This document shows, one piece after another, positions 54,830-62,371 of a DNA stretch of 64,000 bases (within the stretch, counting starts at the first letter, position 1; each line of letters begins with the position of its first letter). The stretch is from Xenorhabdus cabanillasii. Lineage in GTDB: Bacteria > Pseudomonadota > Gammaproteobacteria > Enterobacterales > Enterobacteriaceae. The notes beneath the pieces were generated by a model. It saw only the letters and a list, made by a program, of their open reading frames with translations. It was not told where the DNA came from and did not search any database. Where the stretch lies: contig NZ_QTUB01000001.1 in the NCBI RefSeq assembly GCF_003386665.1, forward strand, positions 3,906,001 to 3,970,000, in the 5' to 3' direction. Both the position numbers and the translations under genes were made by a program.

Positions 54830-57274
54830 TTATACAGGCGATTTAAAATCTCGACACTCAGGCACTGATGGTAGCCATTCTTCGGCCTCTTCCGATAATT
54901 CCACGTTATAGGAATAGCCTTTCTTGGTACGCACTTTTCGATACTCTTTTCGGTACTCCAGCATAATCTTGGGAATGGATTCACCAAACTTCGTCAGTGT
55001 CAGCGGACGTTCAAAGCCATGCGCTTCCATAAAAGAGAGATAGGCGTGATACAAGTACAATCTTGGTGCGCGTGGGCTGATATTCTTATTCCCCATCTTC
55101 ATTCCGCTCACATCATTGACTGACACCAGATAACCACAAAAACGATACAACGGATCGGAATGACTCTTTACCGTTAATGCTTCGTTCGAGTCGCGTTGCG
55201 CCTGTAGCAGTTTTTTAGCCTTATTCTGGTCGGCAAATTCTGTTAATAAATGACGGATAATCACCGGCAGTTCACGACTGATTTTCTCCGGTAACTGTGG
55301 GTCTTTCTCGGATTCTTTGACCGGAATATTAAACGGAAATATCACCCGCCGCCGTGCTATACCGCCATTGCGCTCTGTAAAACTCATGGGTTCGTTATTG
55401 GTGGCTAATACCACGGCTTTGATGATGGTAGAAAACTGCTTCTCATATTTTCCGTCAACTTCAATCAGGTCGCCGCCGGTAATGGCCTTAATGCCTGCGC
55501 CTTCACCGACATATTTAACCTGATCGGGCAGCGTAATTAAGCTCTTGCCGACAAACTGATAACGGCCTCTGGCTTCATCCAGCGCTCTCATATTGCCACT
55601 GGCGGTATTGTGCTCTCCCGCCAGTAGGGTAGCGATATACGTAAACACACTTTTCCCGCTGCCGCCTTCGCCGGTGACTTCAATAAATAGCTGCCAGTCA
55701 TAACGGTTTGCCAGAATCATAAACAGGGCAGCTTTGATACGATTCATCTTATTTTCATTCTGCCCCGCCGCATGGGATAACCAGCGATAAAAATCTGGGG
55801 CATGATCTGGCAAATTTTCACCAACAGCAGGCTGGGTAAATTCAATGCCGTTATGATTCATTAACCAGTGTTCCGGTTGGTGCGGGGTAAATTGTTGTGT
55901 CGATAAATTATACACACCATTACGAAACCCAATTAAATCCTGTCGCTGTTCGCCAATGACCGGAATTTGTAATTTCATGGCACAGATAGCGTTATTGATC
56001 CCGTTTGGGCTGTAAGGAGTGTCGTGCTGGTCAAAGATTGCCACCATTGCGCGGCGCAGCACGTTATCTGACAGGGTTTCCCATGTCGTACCGTTATAGT
56101 GATAAACGGCTTCACTTTCAGCATGTACCGCGATTTTTTGGTAATGCTCAACCAATAATGCCCCGCGTTGACTGGCTGCCATCTGTGCCAGATTGTTATT
56201 AGCCTTTTTGGACTTCGTTTCGTGGATAACTACCGCTTCTGCTTCCATGAGTTTTTTCTCCCCAACCTGATATAATCCGTTGCTGAATGCCTGCTTTGCT
56301 ACCTCCATGCCGTGATGTTGACGATAATCGTCCCAGTCGGCTTTATATTCCGTTGGTGGTAACGTTACCCATCCATTGATAGCTTTAGCGGCTTTCTCTG
56401 CGGCAATTTTGCCCACGTTCTTTTTGAGTTTGCCATTTTTGTCCCGTTCGCCTTGTGTGTGCCAATCATTATCGGCGGCAAGGATAATTTTCGATTCAGG
56501 CCACCGCGTTCTGACCAATTCGGCAACATTCAGTAAATTGCTTTCATCAATAGCAGCCAGTATCGCGCCATCATCATGTAACTGGCTGACAGTCAGCGCT
56601 GTCGTGTAACCTTCGGTAATGATGATCGTGTCAGGTATTCCGGTTATTTCAGATACCGGAATAACACTTCCTTTCTTCTGTGTACCGGAAACAAGGCGTT
56701 TTTCGCCGTTTGGCTTGATAGTCTGAGCACCCGTGATAGTGCCGTCCAGTGTCTGCGTCACCAGCAATAGAGAATTCTGTAATAACCGCTGATTGGGGCA
56801 TTGCAGCCCCTTTTTCGCCAGATACTGAGATTCTCCCCTTATCGATTTTGCCACCAGCACCACGATCCGTTCCGCAATGGGTTTTACTGTTCTGGGCTGT
56901 TCTTTTGCTGGCTTGGGTTCAGATAGCGGCATTGCCAGCACATCAGCAATCTGCTTAGCTGCGACCAGAACAGTGATACCTTTAACTCTTGCCACTAAAT
57001 CCAATCCATCGCCGTGATTGGGCTGGTCGCACTGGCGACAATGCCAGTCGCCGTGATGGTTATCGTCTATAAAGTGAAAACGGTCTGTGCCGCCGCATAT
57101 CGGGCAAGCGCCATGCTTCCCCTTTACCGGAACATCAACGCCACAGGCTGGCAACAGGCTTTGCCAGTGATTCATGGCGGATTGTTTCACGGTTCGGATA
57201 ACGTCTCCCGTAGGGTTTTTGGCTGTGAGAAGTGTTGACTCATAATTTATTCTTCCCCATAGACAGCCGCACAC
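54830..57274 (-). CDS. P4-alpha-like primase-helicase
   Basis: The protein of about 780-814 aa has a CHC2-like zinc finger (CPICGGTDRFHF and CRQC, near residue 60-85), a Toprim-type primase part (TIIITEGYTTALTVSQL, IILAADND) and a C-terminal D5/gp4-type superfamily 3 helicase with Walker A EGGSGKSVFTY. P4 alpha does primase, helicase and origin recognition for the satellite. The start is uncertain: the frame opens at 57,274, inside the preceding gene; GTG (VKQSAMNHW) and ATG 57,175 are plausible. It marks this element as a P4/PICI-type satellite. Confidence 0.9.
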   Translation of the reverse strand: MCGCLWGRINYESTLLTAKNPTGDVIRTVKQSAMNHWQSLLPACGVDVPVKGKHGACPICGGTDRFHFIDDNHHGDWHCRQCDQPNHGDGLDLVARVKGITVLVAAKQIADVLAMPLSEPKPAKEQPRTVKPIAERIVVLVAKSIRGESQYLAKKGLQCPNQRLLQNSLLLVTQTLDGTITGAQTIKPNGEKRLVSGTQKKGSVIPVSEITGIPDTIIITEGYTTALTVSQLHDDGAILAAIDESNLLNVAELVRTRWPESKIILAADNDWHTQGERDKNGKLKKNVGKIAAEKAAKAINGWVTLPPTEYKADWDDYRQHHGMEVAKQAFSNGLYQVGEKKLMEAEAVVIHETKSKKANNNLAQMAASQRGALLVEHYQKIAVHAESEAVYHYNGTTWETLSDNVLRRAMVAIFDQHDTPYSPNGINNAICAMKLQIPVIGEQRQDLIGFRNGVYNLSTQQFTPHQPEHWLMNHNGIEFTQPAVGENLPDHAPDFYRWLSHAAGQNENKMNRIKAALFMILANRYDWQLFIEVTGEGGSGKSVFTYIATLLAGEHNTASGNMRALDEARGRYQFVGKSLITLPDQVKYVGEGAGIKAITGGDLIEVDGKYEKQFSTIIKAVVLATNNEPMSFTERNGGIARRRVIFPFNIPVKESEKDPQLPEKISRELPVIIRHLLTEFADQNKAKKLLQAQRDSNEALTVKSHSDPLYRFCGYLVSVNDVSGMKMGNKNISPRAPRLYLYHAYLSFMEAHGFERPLTLTKFGESIPKIMLEYRKEYRKVRTKKGYSYNVELSEEAEEWLPSVPECRDFKSPV

Positions 57275-57492
57275 AGTGCGTGATAGACGTCTTGATTAAA
57301 GTCACAAACCAGAGCCAGCAGATCACGCGGTTCTTCTGAACAATTCCTGCCGATTTGGTCAAGAATCACCTCAAATAACGATATGGCTAATCCTGCCCGA
57401 TACATGGACTGATCTAACGTTATCGCTTTCTGAGGCTTGTTCACCACATAACCCAATAATGTCATTAACAAAGGCTGTGGCGTATGTTTCAA
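57247..57492 (-). CDS. Small satellite protein, paralogue A
   Basis: The 81-aa product reads LMTLLGYVVNKPQKAITLDQ, then SMYRAGLAISLFEVILDQIG and LLALVCDFNQDVYHALCAAV. Its second half is similar to the next small protein upstream (YR-n-LA-S-F-n-IL ... C-n-E-n-L-n-L-n-D-NQ). Function unknown. It overlaps the primase frame by 28 bases, so translation is linked. Confidence 0.7.
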   Translation of the reverse strand: MKHTPQPLLMTLLGYVVNKPQKAITLDQSMYRAGLAISLFEVILDQIGRNCSEEPRDLLALVCDFNQDVYHALCAAVYGEE

Positions 57493-57498
57493 CAGTGC

Positions 57499-57657
57499 TT
57501 ACTGTATTTCCTGATTGATATCACGCGCCAGCAAGATCAGGTTATTGAGTTCAACGGTGCATTCTTTCGGCGACTTTTCGAGAATGAACGTGAAAACAGA
57601 AGCCGCTAACTGCGTGCGATACTCCGCCTGTTTTAATGAAAGAGTTTTTTTACCCAC
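57499..57657 (-). CDS. Small satellite protein, paralogue B (52 aa, GTG start)
   Basis: The product reads VGKKTLSLKQAEYRTQLAAS, then VFTFILEKSPKECTVELNNL and ILLARDINQEIQ. A strong AGGAGGT lies six bases before the GTG. It resembles the C-terminal half of the neighbouring 81-aa protein. It lies directly before it, seven bases apart. I know no family name. Confidence 0.65.
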   Translation of the reverse strand: MGKKTLSLKQAEYRTQLAASVFTFILEKSPKECTVELNNLILLARDINQEIQ

Positions 57658-57781
57658 GGCGCACCTCCTGACGGGAAACGAATCTCAGGAAGGAGATACC
57701 CGCCAGAATGATGATAAGGCGCTGAGGATGAATTAGGCATGTAAATTTAGGGCGAGTTTGGGTATGCTGTATGCCAGCCAT
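57650..57781 (-). CDS. Icd-like/Ash-type small phage protein
   Basis: The product starts MAGIQHTQTRPKFTCLIHPQ and ends SFLRFVSRQEVRRG (43 aa). Many P4-like satellites have here an Icd-like host division inhibitor whose start is MA-n-TQTRPKF and whose end is a short hydrophobic-basic tail. This copy is shorter than usual and may have lost its middle. The frame continues upstream as RSATNTIEASNHNVKETYAM, also typical of Ash proteins. Identity is tentative. Confidence 0.45.
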   Translation of the reverse strand: MAGIQHTQTRPKFTCLIHPQRLIIILAGISFLRFVSRQEVRRG

Positions 57782-57971
57782 CGCGTAAGTCTCCTTTACG
57801 TTGTGGTTAGACGCCTCGATAGTGTTGGTAGCACTTCGGGGCGTTGTTGTTTTCTGCCTTGAAAGCATCAAGGTGTATTTCACTTTATCCTTGGGTGAAA
57901 TAAACGTCAATACTTTTTCCGGTTTACTTTTTATGTATAATGAAATACACCAAATCACAGAGGATTCAGTA

Positions 57972-58154
57972 ATGGCAACTGGTGCGAAGAATGCAAAATC
58001 ACAAATGACTACTGTTCGCATACCACATGAAGTCATGGAAGATATGGAACAGGTTAAAATAAATGGTGAAAGCAATGCTGGTTTTATTGTTGCTGCAATG
58101 AAGGGTGAGATCAAACGCCGCCAGCGCAAGGCAAAAGCATCATCTGAACAATAA
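57972..58154 (+). CDS. YlcI/YnfO-like small protein (RHH type)
   Basis: The 60-aa product reads MATGAKNAKSQMTTVRIPHE, then VMEDMEQVKINGESNAGFIV and AAMKGEIKRRQRKAKASSEQ. The TTVRIP-n-vmedm pattern is a ribbon-helix-helix start, as in YlcI/YnfO proteins common in P4-like satellites. AGAGGA lies eight bases upstream. It is the only plus-strand gene in the early part of the island, so it may control the opposing operon. Confidence 0.78.
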   Translation: MATGAKNAKSQMTTVRIPHEVMEDMEQVKINGESNAGFIVAAMKGEIKRRQRKAKASSEQ

Positions 58155-58394
58155 TCAGCTAATCTACAATAAAACCAATGATTAACTATCCCTCTTAAAG
58201 AGGATAGGTTAAGGGTAGCATCTGTTATGTTATCCTTTTCTTTTTCAGCCCAACTAATTTCTGTATCGATAATTAAAATATCGTTTGCCTGATTTTTGAC
58301 GTAAGAGTATCCGTAACGGTTATTATCCGTATTTTTATTGTTCATGATTTTTTTATTTTTGTGATTTTTGGTTATGCTGAAAATATATTTTCTA
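58155..58394. other. Intergenic region downstream of AlpA
   Basis: An open frame of low complexity (MNNKNTDNNRYGYSYVKNQA...) runs here on the minus strand and continues antisense to the YlcI-like gene. I do not count it as a gene with confidence. Confidence 0.35.
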
Positions 58395-58607
58395 TTACAT
58401 TTCACCGCGAGATTCAGAAATGCGTTGGGCTATCCAGCCATCAACTTCTGATTCAAGAAAAGCAACTGAGCGAGTGCCAATTTTGATTTGTTTCGGGAAT
58501 TTATCTTCTCCGATAAGCCTATAGATCCACGCTTTACTGTAACCTGTTCTACGTTGGACTTCTGATAAACGAATAAGACTTTCTTTAGGTGTGGTAATTA
58601 TTGACAT
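58395..58607 (-). CDS. AlpA-family regulator / excisionase
   Basis: The 70-aa product has the AlpA MerR-like HTH: SLIRLSEVQRRTGYSKAWIY, then RLIGEDKFPKQIKIGTRSVA and FLESEVDGWIAQRI. In PICIs and P4-type islands AlpA activates the early operon and helps excision by acting at the integrase promoter. Its place next to the integrase is the usual one. Confidence 0.92.
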   Translation of the reverse strand: MSIITTPKESLIRLSEVQRRTGYSKAWIYRLIGEDKFPKQIKIGTRSVAFLESEVDGWIAQRISESRGEM

Positions 58608-58832
58608 GTGGTTTTCCCTGTTAACTTATCTATATTTGATGTTTCTAGACGTTATTAGAACAGGGATAATTAAACCGAAGTTACAGTTTGAGATCATCAC
58701 ATAGGAATAGTAATCCATTTCATACAAAGAGGATATTACGCCTTACAGTTTACAAAGATAACTATTTATGATTAATATGAAGCCATAAATAGTTATGTAT
58801 TAATAGTAAATGATTATTTTCAGATAATTCAA
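58608..58832. other. Intergenic region between integrase and alpA
   Basis: It carries the alpA promoter and the integrase 3' end. An inverted repeat ACTATTTATG/CATAAATAGT lies at 58,759-58,790. No gene. Confidence 0.4.
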
Positions 58833-60047
58833 TCAAGCACGTTTCATAAATTTGCCATGCACCACATTTTCACCTAATTCAAGTGTATCCATATAGTCAG
58901 AATACCATTGAAGCATTTCCCTGCGACCATCCAGATATTGGGCGTGATTGTAAGTCCCTCGAATGCTGTTCTTATCAACATGAGCAAGCTGTATTTCAAT
59001 CCAAGCAGTATTATAGCCTTGCTCGTGTAATATAGTGCTCATCGTGTGGCGAAATCCATGCCCTGTAGCCCTACCTCCGTATCCCATTCGCTTCATCATG
59101 ACATTCATAGCCATTTCACTAATAGGCTTTTTATAGTTTGTTCGGCTGGGGAATACATATTGATAATCACCGCTAATTGGAATGAGCTGTTGAAATAAAG
59201 TCACTACCTGATCAGATAAAGGCACACAATGCGGTCTGCGCATTTTCATTCTTTCGGCTGAAATCTCTATCGTTCTTTTTTCCAAATTGACTTCATCCCA
59301 TTCAAGATTTCTTAATTCTCCCGGACGCAATCCAGTTAGAATCAGAATCCGCAACGCATGCCTGACTACTTGGCTGCCCATATGCTTATCAATAGACTTT
59401 AGAAATTCAGGTAATTCATTAACATTGAGATGGGGGTAATGCTCTCTTTTGTGGGGAATGAATGCACTGGCAAGATCGGGGGCAGGATTATATTCAGCTC
59501 GACCAGTGATAATTGCGTATCGCCAAACTTCACCACAGCGTTGACGAACTTTCTTTAATTTCTCCGTAGCGCCCCGTTTTTCCATTCTGGATAGAACTTC
59601 CATCAGTTCCAGTGGTTTGATTTCGGTTATTGGCCGATGACCAATATAAGGAAAGACGTCATTTTCAAAAGCACTCATCATATCCGTACGATAACCGACT
59701 GACCATCTGTCCTTTCGCTGTTCATACCATTCACGTGCGATGCTCTCAAAGGTGTTATTGATTTCTCCCTGAGCCGCAAGTTTCTTTTGTTTTTTATCTT
59801 GATTGGGATCAATGCCCTCAGCTATCAGTTTTTTGGCTCCATCACGTTTCTTTCTGGCTTCGGCCAAAGTAACAAGCGGAAAAGTGCCAATAGCAAGCAG
59901 TTTTTCTTTCCCTGCAATGCGGTATTTCAATCTCCAATATTTGGAGCCATTCTCCTTTACCAACAGATACAAACCGCCGCCATCCGATAGCTTAAAATCT
60001 TTCTCTTGGGGTTTTACTGTTTCAACTTGCCGAGCTGTTAGTTTCAT
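58833..60047 (-). CDS. int: P4-type tyrosine integrase
   Basis: The 404-aa product is a complete P4-like integrase. It has the N-terminal DUF4102 arm-binding domain (DGGGLYLLVKENGSKYWRLK, LAIGTFPLVTLAEARKKRDG), a core-binding domain, and a catalytic domain with Arg in LTGLRPGELRNLEW, HxxR in GHGFRHTMST, His in LAHVDKN and the nucleophile Tyr in GTYNHAQYL. It inserts the island at the 3' end of serT, whose tRNA gene begins 157 bases upstream. It is similar to the truncated integrase at 14.4 kb. Confidence 0.95.
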   Translation of the reverse strand: MKLTARQVETVKPQEKDFKLSDGGGLYLLVKENGSKYWRLKYRIAGKEKLLAIGTFPLVTLAEARKKRDGAKKLIAEGIDPNQDKKQKKLAAQGEINNTFESIAREWYEQRKDRWSVGYRTDMMSAFENDVFPYIGHRPITEIKPLELMEVLSRMEKRGATEKLKKVRQRCGEVWRYAIITGRAEYNPAPDLASAFIPHKREHYPHLNVNELPEFLKSIDKHMGSQVVRHALRILILTGLRPGELRNLEWDEVNLEKRTIEISAERMKMRRPHCVPLSDQVVTLFQQLIPISGDYQYVFPSRTNYKKPISEMAMNVMMKRMGYGGRATGHGFRHTMSTILHEQGYNTAWIEIQLAHVDKNSIRGTYNHAQYLDGRREMLQWYSDYMDTLELGENVVHGKFMKRA

Positions 60048-60203
60048 GTTTCTAGCATCCTCGTCCCCTCACAGTAATGGGGGTATTTTTTTAGGGGGTA
60101 CATTGCAATAGATGCTAGTAGACGTCAGCAGAGTGTAATTTAGGATTTTTCTTTGATTTTACTGGAAAAAGTAGACTTTAGGAGATGCTAGTAGAAGTGT
60201 AGA
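60048..60203. promoter_or_regulatory. Integrase promoter and attachment arm region
   Basis: GATGCTAG occurs three times (60,051-60,060 as complement, about 60,112-60,119 and 60,184-60,191), likely arm-binding sites for the integrase. The sequence 60,154-60,180 is nearly repeated at 14,695-14,722 beside the second integrase. Confidence 0.6.
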
Positions 60204-60291
60204 TGGCGGAGGAGGAGAGATTCGAACTCTCGGATGGTTTCCCATCGGCGGTTTTCAAGACCGCTGCCTTCAGCCGCTCGGCCACCCCTCC
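60204..60291 (-). tRNA. serT: tRNA-Ser(UGA), serT
   Basis: The 88-nt sequence folds into a class II tRNA: acceptor GGAGGGG/CTCCTCC (one G-U), anticodon loop CUUGAAA with anticodon UGA, a long variable arm (CGATGGGAAACCATCCG), T-arm GAGAG-TTCGAAT-CTCTC and encoded CCA. The 3' part (60,211-60,225 on the plus strand) is the integration target. The gene stays intact because the island restores the 3' end. Confidence 0.97.
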
Positions 60292-60474
60292 GCGATGTCG
60301 AGCACTATAAACATCACTGTTCCCAATGTAAAGTATTTATATATTCAACTGACGTTAATTTGTTCATATTACTGTTTATTGGATCATTTATTCAGCATTT
60401 ATGGTGATCTTTTCTTGGGAACAAAGGGGATTTTTGCTAAATTGCCGCCATCATTATAGATTGGTTAAAAAGTT

Positions 60475-60804
60475 ATGTTGGTATTTGAAGATCGTGAGAT
60501 TGAAACTGATGCACAAGGTTATCTAAAAAACAGCAGTGACTGGAAAGAAGCTATGGCACCATTACTCGCTGAACAGGAAGATATCACTTTGACCGAACAA
60601 CATTGGGAAGTGGTTCGTTTTGTGCGCGAATTTTATGAGGAGTTCAACACTTCTCCTGCTATCAGAATGTTAGTCAAAGCAATTTCTCAGAAATATGGCG
60701 AAGAAAAAGGAAATAGTCGCTATCTTTATCGCCTATTTCCCAAAGGGCCAGCAAAACAAGCAACTAAAATTGCAGGTCTTCCAAAACCAGTAAAATGTAT
60801 CTGA
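60475..60804 (+). CDS. tusE: Sulfurtransferase TusE
   Basis: The 109-aa product is TusE (DsrC family), which takes sulfur from TusBCD and hands it to MnmA for 2-thiouridine in tRNA. Start [20 protein letters not shown], core [20 protein letters not shown] and the C-terminal swinging Cys (KPVKCI, penultimate residue) are all there. It is the first core-genome gene right of the island. Confidence 0.96.
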   Translation: MLVFEDREIETDAQGYLKNSSDWKEAMAPLLAEQEDITLTEQHWEVVRFVREFYEEFNTSPAIRMLVKAISQKYGEEKGNSRYLYRLFPKGPAKQATKIAGLPKPVKCI

Positions 60805-60810
60805 ATCAGT

Positions 60811-60832
60811 CATCCGTCTTCAATGACGGATG
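60811..60832 (+). terminator. Hairpin at the tusE / acyP convergence
   Basis: CATCCGTC-TTCAAT-GACGGATG (60,811-60,832) lies seven bases after the tusE stop codon and overlaps the last codons of acyP. A T-run is missing on the plus strand. Confidence 0.55.
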
Positions 60833-61098
60833 CTGAAATCGTCCATCACTTCCACTTCACAAAAATGCGATTGAAAATGCTCAACCTTTGAACCCGGAGG
60901 CCCTCCCTGCTCTAACCAATGGATTAATTTTTTGATTTGCTCCTCATTACCACAAGCAACTATTTTGACACTACCGTCATTCATATTGCGAACATATCCC
61001 AATAAGTTATTTTTCTTTGCCCAGTGATATGTTTGATAGCGAAAGCCAACTCCCTGTACTCGTCCATATATATAAATAGTGATACTTTGAATAGTCAT
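60820..61098 (-). CDS. acyP: Acylphosphatase
   Basis: The 92-aa product matches AcyP (YccX), which hydrolyses acyl phosphates. Visible are the phosphate-binding loop GRVQGVGFRY with catalytic Arg and the catalytic Asn in GYVRNMNDGSV. It is convergent with tusE, as in other Enterobacterales. Confidence 0.95.
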   Translation of the reverse strand: MTIQSITIYIYGRVQGVGFRYQTYHWAKKNNLLGYVRNMNDGSVKIVACGNEEQIKKLIHWLEQGGPPGSKVEHFQSHFCEVEVMDDFSIRH

Positions 61099-61336
61099 CT
61101 TTTTTCTCCCCCCGCAAGCAAAATCGAAGAAATATCCCCAGCCACCTAATAGGGTATGTTGCCAAAAGTGCGTTTATTTTTCCATGTGTAACAGTTCAAA
61201 ATCTATTGGGTATAATAGCTTTGGCATACTAAGACCACTTTTAGTATTGTATTTTATATGCACAACAGCTAACCTGAATTATGAGATGGTGATCACATAC
61301 CATCCTGCATGCAAGATTCCGGTTACCGGGTGTGCG

Positions 61337-61364
61337 CTTGAAATTTACCTTACTGCCCTTATAT
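61337..61364 (+). promoter_or_regulatory. Sigma-32 (heat-shock) promoter of hspQ
   Basis: CTTGAAA (61,337-61,343), a 12-base spacer and CCCTTATAT (61,356-61,364) match the sigma-32 consensus (CTTGAAA, 11-16 bases, CCCCATnT). E. coli hspQ is a heat-shock gene. A sigma-70 promoter may lie further upstream. Confidence 0.75.
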
Positions 61365-61400
61365 AAGAGTGATTGCAAGGTTTCTTTGGAGGTGACTATG

Positions 61401-61718
61401 ATGATCGCCAGCAAATTCGGTATCGGCCAGCAAGTAAGGCATAAGTTGCTAGGTTATTTGGGTGTTGTTGTAGATATTGATGCTGAATATTCTTTAGAAC
61501 AACCGCAGGAAAATGATATTGCATCTAATGCTACTTTACGTTCAGCTCCGTGGTATCACGTCGTGATGGAAGGTGATGATGGGCAACCCGTTCACACCTA
61601 TTTGGCAGAGGCACAATTGACTTACGAGATATCAGATGACCACCCAGAGCATCCTTCTCTGGATGAGTTAGCTGAGTCTATCCGCAGCCAGTTGTTAGCC
61701 CCAAGGTTAAGAAATTAA
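61401..61718 (+). CDS. hspQ: Heat shock protein HspQ
   Basis: The 105-aa product matches HspQ (YccV): [40 protein letters not shown], and the end [11 protein letters not shown]. HspQ is a hemimethylated-DNA-binding-fold protein that enhances Lon. The start at 61,401 agrees with E. coli; GGAGGTGAC lies just upstream (an ATG at 61,398 is possible). The heat-shock promoter is about 40 bases upstream. Confidence 0.95.
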   Translation: MIASKFGIGQQVRHKLLGYLGVVVDIDAEYSLEQPQENDIASNATLRSAPWYHVVMEGDDGQPVHTYLAEAQLTYEISDDHPEHPSLDELAESIRSQLLAPRLRN

Positions 61719-61768
61719 ACAAATCTCTTCTCTTTACTGAAAACAATTTTAACAATTCTGGTAAGGAA

Positions 61769-61809
61769 AGGCGGTGAAACAGAAGTGAACATCGCCTTCT
61801 TTATTTTTC
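61769..61809 (+). terminator. Terminator of hspQ
   Basis: AAGGCGGTG (61,769-61,777) pairs with CATCGCCTT (61,791-61,799) with one G-U, followed by CTTTATTTTT, 50 bases after the hspQ stop codon; its last bases overlap the yccU 3' end. Confidence 0.75.
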
Positions 61810-62214
61810 CAATCCTAAACGGGGAATTTCAATTTTTGGGCAGCGATCCATGACAACGTCTAATCCCTTACTTTCTGCCAGTAATTTTGCTTCATCATTA
61901 ATTATCCCTTTTTGTAGCCAAAGCACTTTTGCCCCGGTGGCAATGGCTTCCTCAGCAACACCATAAGCAGCAGTCGCGTTGCGGAACACATCAACCATAT
62001 CAACTGATTGTCCGATATCAGATAATTGCCCCACTACCATCTGTCCCAATAATGTTTTTCCCACTAATTTAGGGCTGACCGGAATAACGCAATATCCCTG
62101 ATTGAGCAGATATTCCATGACCTTATAACTCGGCCGTTCTGGTTTCTCACTCGCCCCAACTAACGCAATGGTTTTGACCTTTTTCAAAATATTTTCTATG
62201 TATTGATCACCCAT
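61801..62214 (-). CDS. yccU: CoA-binding protein YccU
   Basis: The 137-aa product has a CoA-binding Rossmann domain: KTIALVGASEKPERPSYKVM, YCVIPVSPKLVGKTLLGQMV, KVLWLQKGIINDEAKLLAES and the end DRCPKIEIPRLG. Family members bind CoA, role unclear. AAGGAAG lies nine bases upstream. It ends at the hspQ terminator, convergent with it. Confidence 0.93.
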   Translation of the reverse strand: MGDQYIENILKKVKTIALVGASEKPERPSYKVMEYLLNQGYCVIPVSPKLVGKTLLGQMVVGQLSDIGQSVDMVDVFRNATAAYGVAEEAIATGAKVLWLQKGIINDEAKLLAESKGLDVVMDRCPKIEIPRLGLEK

Positions 62215-62337
62215 TTAATCTTCCTTTATACCTTTCATCTTGTAGATTGCTTCTTTGTTGGTTGCAATCTTTATCTGTTTATCTTGTACCGGACTATCAA
62301 AGTTATCTTCATGACAGATTAGAATAGTTTCAGCCAT
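62215..62337 (-). CDS. Possible 40-aa leader peptide upstream of yccU
   Basis: MAETILICHEDNFDSPVQDK followed by QIKIATNKEAIYKMKGIKED ends directly before the yccU start, with the yccU ribosome site inside its last codons. It is positioned like a translationally coupled small gene. I do not recognise it; it may also be a chance frame. Confidence 0.4.
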   Translation of the reverse strand: MAETILICHEDNFDSPVQDKQIKIATNKEAIYKMKGIKED

Positions 62338-62371
62338 TAATAAGGAGAGAGACGGCCCCTCTCCCGAAGAT

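Noticed and set aside
57650..58405. A 251-residue open frame on the minus strand across the YlcI-like gene
   Set aside because: Most of it is antisense to the well-supported YlcI/YnfO-like gene and its N-terminal part is of low complexity; only its last 43 codons match an Icd-like protein, which I annotated alone.
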